From assembly GCA_040756575.1 (NCBI GenBank), contig JBFLYP010000001.1, positions 62,001-126,000 of the forward strand: DNA of 64,000 nt. Direction: 5' to 3'. The notes under the pieces are model-generated. The model was not told the origin of the DNA. It did not search any database and saw nothing but the letters and a program-made list of their open reading frames with translations. The position numbers and the translations under genes are program-made. Below, piece by piece: positions 24,965 to 32,598 of the stretch; position 1 is the stretch's first letter, and every line of letters begins with the position of its first letter. The DNA is from DTYU01 sp040756575. Lineage in GTDB: Bacteria > Bacillota > Desulfotomaculia > Desulfotomaculales > Ammonificaceae.

Positions 24965-26482
24965 TTACGACTTTCCCTTCTGCCCGGAGATCGGCTTCCT
25001 CGCGGGGGCCATACGCGGCTGCCGGTCAGGGTCGAGCGGCTTGAGGATCGAAGGGCGGCTGCGCTGGATAGCAACCGGCGGCCGAACAATAACGCTCTCG
25101 AACGCTTTGAGGTCAAAGGGGATAAGCGGCCACAGATAGGGCACGCCGAAAGAACGAGTAAACAAGAGGAAGAGAAAGGAAGCGACTACGCCGATAATAA
25201 ACCCGGGCAGCCGCAACAGCCCGGTCAAGACCAGGATAAACAGACGCACCAGCCGGTTTGCCTGAGCAAGCTCAAATGAGGGCGTCAGGAAGGTACCGAT
25301 CGCTGCCGTCGCCGTATAAAGGGTCACTTCCGGAACAAAGAGGCCCACCCGCGAGGCCAGTTCCCCCAGAAGCACAGCGGCGATGATGCCGGTAGAGGTG
25401 GCGATCGGACTCGGCGTATGTATAGTCGCCATCCGGATCATATCGATGGCGACTTCGGCCATCAGGAACTGGAAGAAGAGCGGGATTTCCCCCACTTCCC
25501 TCGGCCCGATAAACTTCAGTTCCGGCGGCAAAAGCCCCGGTTCGAGCGCCAGCAGGAGCCAAAGCGGTGTCAAAAGAAGCGAAAGCAGCACCCCGGCAAA
25601 ACGCGTCCATCGCAGGTAAACTCCCACTGCAGGGCTTTGCCGGAACTCTTCAGCGTGCTGGAGGTGGTGAAAGAAGGTGGCGGGAAGGATCATTACGCTC
25701 GGCGAGGTATCCACCAGCACCAGCACGTGCCCGTCAAGAAGGTGCGCCGCGGCCACATCCGGCCGCTCGGTGTAGCGCACCCGAGGAAAGGGGTTCCAAT
25801 AGGTGCCCGGTGTGATGAGTTCCTCTACCGATTTCTCCGCCATCGGCAGGCCGTCGATATTTATCACCTTGATCTTTTCACGGACGCTGTCAATAATCTC
25901 GGGGTTGGCGATATCTTCAATGTACGCAATGGCGATGTCTGTCCTTGACCTTTTTCCGGCCGTAATGTGTTCAAAACGGAGGCGCGGGTCCCGGATACGA
26001 CGGCGGATCAGCGCGGTGTTGTGCACCAGGGTTTCAACAAATCCGTCCCGGGAGCCGCGCGTAACCTTTTCGAGGTCGGGCTCGTCAGGTGCCCGGGCCG
26101 GGTACTGCCGGAGGTCGATAACGACGGCCTGGGTTTCCCCATCGATCAGGAGCACCGTGGGTCCGCTAAGGGCGGTATCTATCACCTGTTCAAGGGTTTC
26201 GACACGCTTGACCTCGCCGAAAGTTACATAGCGGTAAAAGATCTTCTGGAAGGTGCTGAGCGTTATCTCACCGGGTTCGATCCGGGAAAATTCCTTCAGG
26301 ATGAGGGTCAGCGGTACGTCTTTGACAAAAGCATCAATAAAAAGGAGCGCCGCCTTCCGCCCGCCCATTTCGATTTCGCGCAGAATCAGGTCGAAATTCT
26401 TCTCAAAAACAAGCCGGTCCTTGAGCCTCGTTACATTGTCTTCCAGTCTTTTTTCGATGGGGGTTCTGCCTGCGTCCTGCAC
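24965..26482 (-). CDS. spoVAF: SpoVAF, GerA-family spore membrane protein
   Basis: SpoVAF is a GerA-like inner-membrane protein of the spore, related to germinant receptor A subunits. The 505-residue product has an N-terminal soluble domain of about 280 residues, with FIDAFVKDVPLTLILKEFSR and EDIANPEIIDSVREKIKVI. A membrane domain of five or so helices follows, and a proline/arginine-rich tail. The conserved GerA motif PFPRVRYTERPDVAAAHLLD is present. It is downstream of spoVAE in the same direction, 28 bases away, so it is the final gene of the spoVA unit. Expression in the forespore under sigma-G is expected from other species. Confidence 0.92.
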   Translation of the reverse strand: MQDAGRTPIEKRLEDNVTRLKDRLVFEKNFDLILREIEMGGRKAALLFIDAFVKDVPLTLILKEFSRIEPGEITLSTFQKIFYRYVTFGEVKRVETLEQVIDTALSGPTVLLIDGETQAVVIDLRQYPARAPDEPDLEKVTRGSRDGFVETLVHNTALIRRRIRDPRLRFEHITAGKRSRTDIAIAYIEDIANPEIIDSVREKIKVINIDGLPMAEKSVEELITPGTYWNPFPRVRYTERPDVAAAHLLDGHVLVLVDTSPSVMILPATFFHHLQHAEEFRQSPAVGVYLRWTRFAGVLLSLLLTPLWLLLALEPGLLPPELKFIGPREVGEIPLFFQFLMAEVAIDMIRMATIHTPSPIATSTGIIAAVLLGELASRVGLFVPEVTLYTATAAIGTFLTPSFELAQANRLVRLFILVLTGLLRLPGFIIGVVASFLFLLFTRSFGVPYLWPLIPFDLKAFESVIVRPPVAIQRSRPSILKPLDPDRQPRMAPARKPISGQKGKS

Positions 26483-26510
26483 CTGTCTTAAGCCACCCTT
26501 CCCGGCCGGC

Positions 26511-26867
26511 TTAACCTTTTGGCCGGAACATCAGCGCCGCAAAATACCCGAAGACAACAGCGGCCGTTATCCCTGCAGCCGAAGCCGCGACTCCGCCGCT
26601 AAACACCCCTAACAGGCCGTCCTGTGCCGCCCCTTTGATCGCTCCCTGAGCTAAGACGTGTCCAAACCCGCTTAAAGGCACGGTGGCCCCGGCCCCGGCG
26701 AAATCCACCAGCGGCTGATATATACCGAAAGCGCTTAACAACGTCCCGGCGGTTACCAGGCCAACCAGGACATGCGCCGGGGTTACCTTATAGCTGGTGA
26801 GGTCCATTAAAAGTTGCACAGCTACGCAGATAAGCCCGCCGACCACAAAAGCCTTCAAAAAGATCAC
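26511..26867 (-). CDS. spoVAE: SpoVAE (SpoVAEb), dipicolinate channel component
   Basis: SpoVAE is a small integral protein of the channel that moves calcium dipicolinate into the forespore and out at germination. The 118-residue product has three to four membrane segments and the conserved KAFVVGGLICVAVQLLMDLT, KVTPAHVLVGLVTAGT and AGAGATVPLSGFGHVLAQGA. These strongly resemble SpoVAC, its paralogue in the same operon. It is separated from spoVAD by 184 bases of repeat-like DNA, which is unusual for this operon. Confidence 0.95.
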   Translation of the reverse strand: MIFLKAFVVGGLICVAVQLLMDLTSYKVTPAHVLVGLVTAGTLLSAFGIYQPLVDFAGAGATVPLSGFGHVLAQGAIKGAAQDGLLGVFSGGVAASAAGITAAVVFGYFAALMFRPKG

Positions 26868-27051
26868 GCATGAAACCTCCCTAAGTTAGTTCCCCGGGTT
26901 TGAAAACAAACGCCTTAAGTTACTGGGTTTCAAATTGTTAAAACTTCGACACTCGAACTGAACCGTTTAAACTGCGACTTTCACTTATGTCTTTAACGTT
27001 AAACTTTTGAAAATTCAAACCGTGAACTTCGAATATAAAACTTCGAACTTC
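26868..27051. repeat. A+T-rich seven-base repeat tract splitting the spoVA operon
   Basis: Read on the minus strand, the tract is full of degenerate heptamers such as GAAGTTC, GAAGTTT and TATATTC. It also contains AACGTT and TTCGAA palindromes. It resembles tracts at 16291-16320, 50550-50646 and 53580-53640. It lies between spoVAD and spoVAE, which are adjacent or overlapping in most genomes. It has no coding potential. Confidence 0.6.
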
Positions 27052-28065
27052 TTACGCTTCGAGCACCACCGCATGCCCCACCGCGGGGATGCTTTCCCCC
27101 TGCTGGGTGGTAAGCGGGCTTAGAAGTGCCCCCGTACCTATGCCGAGCACCCGCTTGAGCTTCTTTTCGCGCAACTGCTGCATTATGTACCCGCAGGTCA
27201 CCATAGCCGGGCAGCCGCACCCGCTGCCGCCGGCATGGACGTCCTGTTTTACACGGTCGAAGATGAGCAGGCCGCAGTCGCTGTGTTTTGGTGCGATGTC
27301 GTGCCCAAACTCAAGCATGAGCTTCTCCAGTAGATCCTTGCCGTAAAGCCCCAAATCCCCGGTTAAGAACATGTCGTAGTCTTCAACCCTGCGTTGAGTA
27401 TCACTCAGATGGCTGGTGATGGTGTTTGCCGCCGCAGGCGCCATCGCCGCGCCCATGTTGTAGGGGTCAGCGCTGCCGAGATCCACAACCCGGCCGATCG
27501 TGGCGTGGGTGATTCGCGGCCCTACACCTGAAGCCGCAAGCAAAATACCGCCCGCACCCGTAACCGTCCATTGCGCGGCAGGGGGCCGCTGGGTGCCCTG
27601 TTCGGTTGGAAACCTGTACTGCCGCTCGGCCGTGGCATGGTGGCTTGAAGAACCGATAAGCACGTACTGTGCAAACCCGCCGTCGATCAGCATGGCCCCG
27701 ACGGCCAGACCCTCATAGATGGTAGAGCATGCGCCGTAGAGACCGATAAAGGGTATCGCCAACGCGCGGGCAACAAAGTTTGCTGAGATAATCTGGTTCA
27801 GCAGGTCACCGGCAAGCAGGTAGTCAATATCCTGAGGCTTAATATTGGCCTTCGCTATCGTCTTTTCCAGCGTCTCCTGAAGCATCCGGCGCTCGGCCTT
27901 TTCCCAGCTGTCCTCCCCGTAGTAAGGGTCCTCCAACACTTTGTCAAACGTGCCGGCCAGCGGGCCCTGCCCCTCTTTTGCTCCTGCGATTGCAGCTGTG
28001 GACAGGACTACCGGAGGATTGCTGAAAACTACCGTCTGGACGCCGACTTTTTTTGGCGCAGCCAA
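27052..28065 (-). CDS. spoVAD: SpoVAD, dipicolinate-binding channel protein
   Basis: SpoVAD binds dipicolinic acid at the spore inner membrane and has a thiolase-like fold without thiolase activity. The 337-residue product has FIGLYGACSTIYEGLAVGAM, with the former active-site Cys region, YVLIGSSSHHATAERQYRFP and the C-terminal GSGCGCPAMVTCGYIMQQL. The frame extends upstream to 28104, but the TTG at 28065 lies three bases after AGGGGTGGG and gives the usual N-terminus, with a ten-base gap to spoVAC. It belongs to the spoVAC-AD-AE-AF unit. Confidence 0.95.
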   Translation of the reverse strand: MAAPKKVGVQTVVFSNPPVVLSTAAIAGAKEGQGPLAGTFDKVLEDPYYGEDSWEKAERRMLQETLEKTIAKANIKPQDIDYLLAGDLLNQIISANFVARALAIPFIGLYGACSTIYEGLAVGAMLIDGGFAQYVLIGSSSHHATAERQYRFPTEQGTQRPPAAQWTVTGAGGILLAASGVGPRITHATIGRVVDLGSADPYNMGAAMAPAAANTITSHLSDTQRRVEDYDMFLTGDLGLYGKDLLEKLMLEFGHDIAPKHSDCGLLIFDRVKQDVHAGGSGCGCPAMVTCGYIMQQLREKKLKRVLGIGTGALLSPLTTQQGESIPAVGHAVVLEA

Positions 28066-28075
28066 TTTCCCACCC

Positions 28076-28561
28076 CTAAGAACCCCCCGGCGGGTTGGGT
28101 CCAAAGAGATAATATAGAACCCCCACCAGCCAAGCGGTTACGATCCCGAAAACAAGTATGGGCCCCGCAATCGTGAAAAGCCGTGCTCCTACCCCTAAAA
28201 CCATTCCCTCAGTTCGCGCCTCGATCGCGGGGGCCACCATGGAGTTAGCGAAACCGGTTATGGGGACAATTGTACCTGCCCCGGCGTAACGCGCTATCTC
28301 ATCGTAGAAGCCAAGGCCGGTCAGTAAAGCGGCCAAAAAAACGAGGGTTATCGATGCGGCTGTCCCCGCATCAAGGGTATTAAGACCGAAACGCAGAAAG
28401 AGACTCAAGAAAGCCTGTCCAATCGCGCATATCAGACCGCCCACCGCAAAAGCCCACAAGCAGTTCCGCAACACGGGCGGCTTGGGGCTGACATCTTTCG
28501 CCATCTGCTGGTATTGGCGCTTCTGTATCTCCAATGGTTTGCTCGGGTCAAAAAGGCGCAT
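28076..28561 (-). CDS. spoVAC: SpoVAC, mechanosensitive dipicolinate channel component
   Basis: SpoVAC forms a membrane channel for dipicolinate release and has been shown to be mechanosensitive in Bacillus. The 161-residue product has a hydrophilic N-terminus, QKRQYQQMAKDVSPKPPVLR, and then four membrane segments. These include AFAVGGLICAIGQAFLSLFL, GFYDEIARYAGAGTIVPITG and FANSMVAPAIEARTEGMVLG. The ATG at 28561 follows GGAGGAGG exactly, so the longer frame to 28696 is not used. It is the first spoVA gene here; spoVAA and spoVAB are absent, as in many clostridia. Confidence 0.95.
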   Translation of the reverse strand: MRLFDPSKPLEIQKRQYQQMAKDVSPKPPVLRNCLWAFAVGGLICAIGQAFLSLFLRFGLNTLDAGTAASITLVFLAALLTGLGFYDEIARYAGAGTIVPITGFANSMVAPAIEARTEGMVLGVGARLFTIAGPILVFGIVTAWLVGVLYYLFGPNPPGGS

Positions 28562-28794
28562 TCGATTTCCTCCTCCGAAAACTTGGAGGACACCCCCCGG
28601 TGTCCCCCTGGAAGACCGCTTCAAACTCAAGGTCGGACCGGAGGTTAGAATGGAAGATGATCCGGTCTCAGTGAACCCTCCTATCTTAACTTTCAAACAT
28701 CCCGCATCCGATCCCGTTTCCTGCGGCCTCCGAGTTGTCTGCGAACAACCCCTCTACGGATGGGCAGATTTGCAGAACGACGCTTTTAAAATCC

Positions 28795-28989
28795 TCAGCC
28801 TAAATACGCCACTTTGACATTGGCTTTAAACTCCTTAATCTGACCGTTCTCGACGTTGGCGGTCAGATTGATTACCTCCACCCCCGTTATATTCCCAAGG
28901 GTCTGTGTAGCTTCTCCTACAGCCGCCTGAACCGCATCCCGCCAACTGTTGGTCGACTCACCTACCAACTCGGCCACCTTAACGTGCAC
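28795..28989 (-). CDS. Dodecin family flavin-binding protein
   Basis: Dodecins are dodecameric shells of about 65 residues that store or buffer flavins. The 64-residue product has the family plan: VKVAELVGESTNSWRDAVQA, then TQTLGNITGVEVINLTANVE, then GQIKEFKANVKVAY. A GTG start lies eight bases after AGGAGG. It sits between sigF and spoVAC on the same strand, with gaps of about 290 and 230 bases, so it could be an independent unit. A link to sporulation is suggested only by position. Confidence 0.88.
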   Translation of the reverse strand: MHVKVAELVGESTNSWRDAVQAAVGEATQTLGNITGVEVINLTANVENGQIKEFKANVKVAYLG

Positions 28990-29275
28990 GCGTCATCCCT
29001 CCTTTGCCCGGTAATGCAAGACGCCGGATGATCAATGGGGTGAGGACACCAAAAAGCACCCGCACAGAATCCGTTGAACTGTCCTCAAGGCGTATTATGG
29101 CGCAGCTTACCGAGAGTTATACGGAGGCCGCGCAAAACTTCGCCCGGCTTGTCGGGCTCACCGTCCGGGTGCTCCGAAAGACCGCTGATGGTGATGGACT
29201 TATTCAACACTCTCTCATACACCTGGAAAGAGCAGCATTGAATAAACTGCGTCCTCAAACGCCCTCTGACCCGCC

Positions 29276-30043
29276 TTAAATCAGATCCTCCATATCCATT
29301 GCCGCCTCTCTAAGTTTCTCCAAAGCCGTCCGCTCGATGCGGGAAACCTGTGCCTGGGAAATGCCGAGTTCCCCTGCGATTTCGGCCTGCGTGCGGTCCT
29401 CAAAGAACCGCCAGCAAACCACCTGGCGTTCCCGTTCCGGCAGACGCGAGAGTAATTCCCGGACCGCAATTTCCTTGAGCCACGAGTTTTCATCCCCGTT
29501 AGGCCCTGCAAGCTGATCCTCCCTGATAACGGCGTCTGCCCCCTCGCCGCAGACCACATCCTGCAAAGATGCCGGCGCGTATGCCGCCTCGCTCGCAGCC
29601 ACTACGTCCTCAACCGGAAGTCCCAGTGCGGCAGCGATTTCACCCAATGTCGGTTCACGGCCCATGGTTTTTAGGAGGGACTCCCTCACCCGGTTTATCC
29701 GGACCGCAGTCTCTTTTAAGGAGCGTGCCACCCGGAGGGGACTGTCGTCCCGTAAAAAACGCTTTATCTCACCGATGATCATCGCCACGGCATATGTTGA
29801 AAACCTCACCCCGTACTGAAAGTCGAACTTCGCAACGGCCTTTAACAGGCCGATACAACCCACCTGGAACAGGTCCTCGTATTCGTAACCCCGTCCCTCA
29901 AACCGCTGAACGATGCTGGCCACCAGCCGGAGGTTGGCTTCCACTAATTTTTCCCGCGCCGCAGCATCGCCCTCCTGGGCCTTTCTTATAAGGGCAAAGG
30001 TTTCCTCGTCGCTGAGAAGTTGCGTGCCGAGATTTTTTGCCAT
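29276..30043 (-). CDS. sigF: RNA polymerase sigma factor SigF, forespore-specific
   Basis: SigF directs the first forespore-specific transcription. With the ATG at 30043 the protein is 255 residues, the same as in Bacillus subtilis; the frame is open to a TTG at 30085 but has no better signals. Region 2 contains NLRLVASIVQRFEGRGYEYE, then DLFQVGCIGLLKAVAKFDF and FSTYAVAMIIGEIKRFLRD. Region 3 has VRINRVRESLLKTMGREPTL and region 4 ERQVVCWRFFEDRTQAEIAG with SQAQVSRIERTALEKLR. It is the third gene of spoIIA and probably translationally coupled to spoIIAB. Confidence 0.96.
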   Translation of the reverse strand: MAKNLGTQLLSDEETFALIRKAQEGDAAAREKLVEANLRLVASIVQRFEGRGYEYEDLFQVGCIGLLKAVAKFDFQYGVRFSTYAVAMIIGEIKRFLRDDSPLRVARSLKETAVRINRVRESLLKTMGREPTLGEIAAALGLPVEDVVAASEAAYAPASLQDVVCGEGADAVIREDQLAGPNGDENSWLKEIAVRELLSRLPERERQVVCWRFFEDRTQAEIAGELGISQAQVSRIERTALEKLREAAMDMEDLI

Positions 30044-30068
30044 CAACCAACGCCTGCCCAGTTCAGAC

Positions 30069-30491
30069 TCAGTGACGGGAAGCAAACTGTTTTCTCATTA
30101 CCACGCGCGTGCCACGCCCCGGTACGGAATCGGCGCTGATGCTGTCCATAAAGGCATGCATAAAGCTGAACCCAAGTCCGAGGCGCTCGGGATCAGTCGA
30201 GAATTCCGGTTCCATCGCCTGGGCGACGTTTTCTATCCCTTTGCCGCTGTCCTCTACGGATACCTCAATTGCGTCACCGTAGAGAACTCCTTCGACGACG
30301 ACAATACCGTCCGGAGAGTTACCATACCCGTGGATTATTGCATTTGCCACCGCCTCGGAAACAGCTCCCTTAATATCATCCAGTTCTTCCAGCGTCGGGT
30401 CGACCTGCGCCGCAAAAGCAGCAACCGTTACCCTCGCCAGGCCGACGTTTTCGGGACGGCTCAGGAACTCCAGGCGGAACCGGTTAAGCAT
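30069..30491 (-). CDS. spoIIAB: SpoIIAB, anti-sigma-F factor and serine kinase
   Basis: SpoIIAB binds and inhibits SigF and phosphorylates SpoIIAA. The 140-residue GHKL kinase has the N box in AVSEAVANAIIHGYGNSPDG, the G1 box in VSVEDSGKGIENV and the G2 region in ERLGLGFSFMHAFMD. Its start codon overlaps the stop of spoIIAA by one base, which implies translational coupling and matched stoichiometry. It is of normal length. Confidence 0.97.
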   Translation of the reverse strand: MLNRFRLEFLSRPENVGLARVTVAAFAAQVDPTLEELDDIKGAVSEAVANAIIHGYGNSPDGIVVVEGVLYGDAIEVSVEDSGKGIENVAQAMEPEFSTDPERLGLGFSFMHAFMDSISADSVPGRGTRVVMRKQFASRH

Positions 30492-30832
30492 TAGGCTCCA
30501 CCTCCAAGCATTCTTACCGCTTCTCCTGGCGAGTTAAATTCCTGTGCTATCCTGAGGATTCCCGACAGTTCGAGAACCCGGCGCACAGGAGGGTGCAGTC
30601 CTGTTACCCCGAATTTCCCGCCCGCGCCGGCTACCTTTTTGTAGCGGCCGAGGATCACCCCAAGGCCCGTACTGTCTATAAAGCTCACGCACTCGAAGTC
30701 GAAAACCAGGTGGCGCACCGGAAGTCGCTCAAGGGCCCCGTCCAGGGCTTCACGCAATGCATCGCTTACCTTGAGGTCGATTTCTCCTTGAAGTCGCGCC
30801 ACCATCACCTCTCCTACAGAGTCAATCTCCAC
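30491..30832 (-). CDS. spoIIAA: SpoIIAA, anti-anti-sigma factor
   Basis: SpoIIAA is a STAS-domain protein that frees SigF from SpoIIAB when dephosphorylated. The core reads VMVARLQGEIDLKVSDALRE and VFDFECVSFIDSTGLGVILG; the serine in DSTGLG is the phosphorylation site. The frame is open much further upstream, but the GTG at 30832 gives 113 residues, close to the family norm, with GGGGAGGGG upstream. A good sigma-H promoter lies 40-70 bases before it. Confidence 0.95.
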   Translation of the reverse strand: MEIDSVGEVMVARLQGEIDLKVSDALREALDGALERLPVRHLVFDFECVSFIDSTGLGVILGRYKKVAGAGGKFGVTGLHPPVRRVLELSGILRIAQEFNSPGEAVRMLGGGA

Positions 30833-30872
30833 CAGGCCAGTTCCCCTCCCCTTTAGCACCGTTTTAGCAATA

Positions 30873-30900
30873 ATTCTGCATCGTAGTCTGTCTTTCCTGC
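30873..30900 (-). promoter_or_regulatory. Sigma-H promoter of the spoIIA operon
   Basis: On the minus strand, GCAGGAAAG (30892-30900) and GCAGAAT (30873-30879) are separated by 12 bases. They match the sigma-H consensus RNAGGAWWW-N12-RNNGAAT at all but one position. The Bacillus spoIIA operon is known to be sigma-H dependent, which agrees. Confidence 0.82.
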
Positions 30901-30911
30901 TAATTAATGGT

Positions 30912-30937
30912 AAAAAACCAAGCGCCCTTTCGGGCGC
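30912..30937 (-). terminator. Intrinsic terminator between dacF and spoIIAA
   Basis: GCGCCC (30922-30927) pairs with GGGCGC (30932-30937) around TTTC. On the transcribed strand it is followed by TTGGTTTTTT. It lies about 110 bases after dacF ends and directly before the spoIIA sigma-H promoter, so dacF transcription is mostly stopped before spoIIA. Confidence 0.8.
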
Positions 30938-31049
30938 GTGCCGGTTTATTGCATTTGCGAAAAGCGAATAATAGGGAAATGTTCGAGCAATCACAAGATG
31001 AATGCGGTAGCCTTTTGAAGTTTCTGTGATATAGATTTTACGAATCCTC

Positions 31050-32201
31050 TTACATTCCGTAGACCTGTTTCAGCGCTTTATTAAACATTACGAAGAAATC
31101 GGCCCGCGGTACATCACGCGCCGCAACCAGGTCAACCTTGAGAACCTCCTTTGCGTCCTGCAAAACTACCCAGGTGCCTAAAGGCTGCCCTTGAACAAGC
31201 GGGGCCTCGACCCGTTGAGGTAACACGATGCGCCGGGTGAAACCTTTATCCTTTCCGCGCGCTACCACGAGAGTAACGTCGGCTCCGGTCAAAACGTCGA
31301 CACTGTCAAGAACGCCCCGGTCCACGGGCAGGTTAGCCACATGCACGCCGGCCTGTGCCAGGCAAACGGCCTGGAACCTGGCAAACCCCCAGTTGTACAG
31401 CTTGATCGACTCCCGAAAGTGGCTCTTCAGTTCGGGGCAGCCCAGCACCACCGCTATAAGTCGTAAACCTTCCCGCACAGCGCTTGAACCGAGACAATAA
31501 CCTGCCTCGTTTGTCCAGCCGGTTTTTCCGGCATCGGCACCTTTATACCACCAGAGGAGCTTGTTGGTATTCCAGAGCTTAAACTCCCCGCCACGCAGGT
31601 CGTATTCCTTTATGCGCGTAAGTTCTCGGAACAAGGGGTGTCTTAGAGCCTCTCCCAGAAGAACTGCCTGGTCGTGCGCACACGAGTACTGACCGGGTGC
31701 CGGCAGCCCGGTTGCATTAACATAGTGCGTATTCCTGAGCCCCAATTCCCGTGCCCGGTTGTTCATCATTTCCACAAAGGCTTCGACGCTGCCGGCTATG
31801 TGCTCGGCCACGGCGACGCTGGCATCGTTGGCCGAACCGGTTGCGATGGAAATCAGGAGCTCGCGCAGAGACATCTGCTCATACGGCTCAAGATATATCT
31901 GTGAACCCCCCATACCGGCAGCGTACTCACTCGCGGTCACGGTGTCGGTGAGTCTAGCCTTTCCCTGTTCCACCGCTTCGGCGGCAAGCAGGAGGGTCAT
32001 TATTTTAACCATACTTGCGATCGGCTGCCGCATATACGGTTCCTTCTGCCACAACACCTTTCCATGATGAGCCTCCATCAACACGGCGCCTTTCGCGGTC
32101 GTTGTGAATCCAGACGCCGTCCCCTCGTCAGCCCACGCCAAAGCCACCGGACCCCAAAAACAAAGCCAGCACAGCAAGACTAATATTGATCGCCGGCGCA
32201 T
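31050..32201 (-). CDS. dacF: DacF-type D-alanyl-D-alanine carboxypeptidase
   Basis: This S11 penicillin-binding protein trims peptidoglycan stem peptides; in Bacillus, DacF acts on the spore cortex. The 383-residue precursor has a signal peptide (SILVLLCWLCFWGPVALAWA). It carries the catalytic tetrad SxxK in PIASMVKIMT, the SxN motif in TGSANDASVAVAEH and the KTG motif in GADAGKTGWTNEAGYC. The PBP5_C-type beta domain and a C-terminal amphipathic helix end the protein. It is upstream of spoIIAA, as in Bacillus, but a terminator and a separate promoter lie between. Confidence 0.95.
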   Translation of the reverse strand: MRRRSILVLLCWLCFWGPVALAWADEGTASGFTTTAKGAVLMEAHHGKVLWQKEPYMRQPIASMVKIMTLLLAAEAVEQGKARLTDTVTASEYAAGMGGSQIYLEPYEQMSLRELLISIATGSANDASVAVAEHIAGSVEAFVEMMNNRARELGLRNTHYVNATGLPAPGQYSCAHDQAVLLGEALRHPLFRELTRIKEYDLRGGEFKLWNTNKLLWWYKGADAGKTGWTNEAGYCLGSSAVREGLRLIAVVLGCPELKSHFRESIKLYNWGFARFQAVCLAQAGVHVANLPVDRGVLDSVDVLTGADVTLVVARGKDKGFTRRIVLPQRVEAPLVQGQPLGTWVVLQDAKEVLKVDLVAARDVPRADFFVMFNKALKQVYGM

Positions 32202-32316
32202 CGGTACCCCTCCACAGTTCCTTTTGATTGAAGTCTTCCTTTTACGGGTCGGCGTTATGCGGCGCGGGAGCCGTCAAAACCTGGGATACAACCGTTCAAA
32301 CCATCGCAAAAGGGGT

Positions 32317-32341
32317 AAAAAAGCCGGACACTTATGTCCGG
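32317..32341 (-). terminator. Intrinsic terminator after the small membrane protein gene
   Basis: CCGGACA (32324-32330) pairs with TGTCCGG (32335-32341) around CTTA. On the minus strand the stem is followed by CTTTTTT. It lies about 30 bases after the 63-residue gene ends and isolates it from dacF. Confidence 0.88.
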
Positions 32342-32369
32342 TGAGTTACGCCATTCAAGAATGAACTCC

Positions 32370-32561
32370 TTAATTCTCGTTAATCTTTTTAAAAATCCGG
32401 CTCAATATCATTGGAGAAAGAATGTAAAATATGCCGAGAAAGACCAACAGCCCTTCCAAGATCCGGACGTTGCGACTCTTAGTTCCGTAAATTTCGAGTA
32501 TAACGGCCGTCATAAGAAAGAGGACCCCCGAGACGATTTTTAATAGCTGCCATTTATTCAC
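32370..32561 (-). CDS. Small two-helix membrane protein of unknown function
   Basis: The 63-residue product consists of two membrane segments, about residues 8-26 (IVSGVLFLMTAVILEIYG) and 35-54 (GLLVFLGIFYILSPMILS). They are joined by a short basic loop, and the ends are charged. AGGAGGGG six bases before the GTG and the terminator just downstream support a real, expressed gene. No family was recognised. It lies 37 bases after the chemoreceptor gene and may be co-transcribed with it. Confidence 0.72.
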   Translation of the reverse strand: MNKWQLLKIVSGVLFLMTAVILEIYGTKSRNVRILEGLLVFLGIFYILSPMILSRIFKKINEN

Positions 32562-32598
32562 AGTTACCCCTCCTGTGAACTTATGTGACGGAAAGACA

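Noticed and set aside
24630..25139. Long plus-strand open frame opposite the end of spoVAF
   Set aside because: Most of it is antisense to a confident gene and the rest has no family features.
29097..29279. 60-codon plus-strand frame convergent with sigF
   Set aside because: Weak start signal, no similarity, and its stop overlaps the sigF stop; not enough support.
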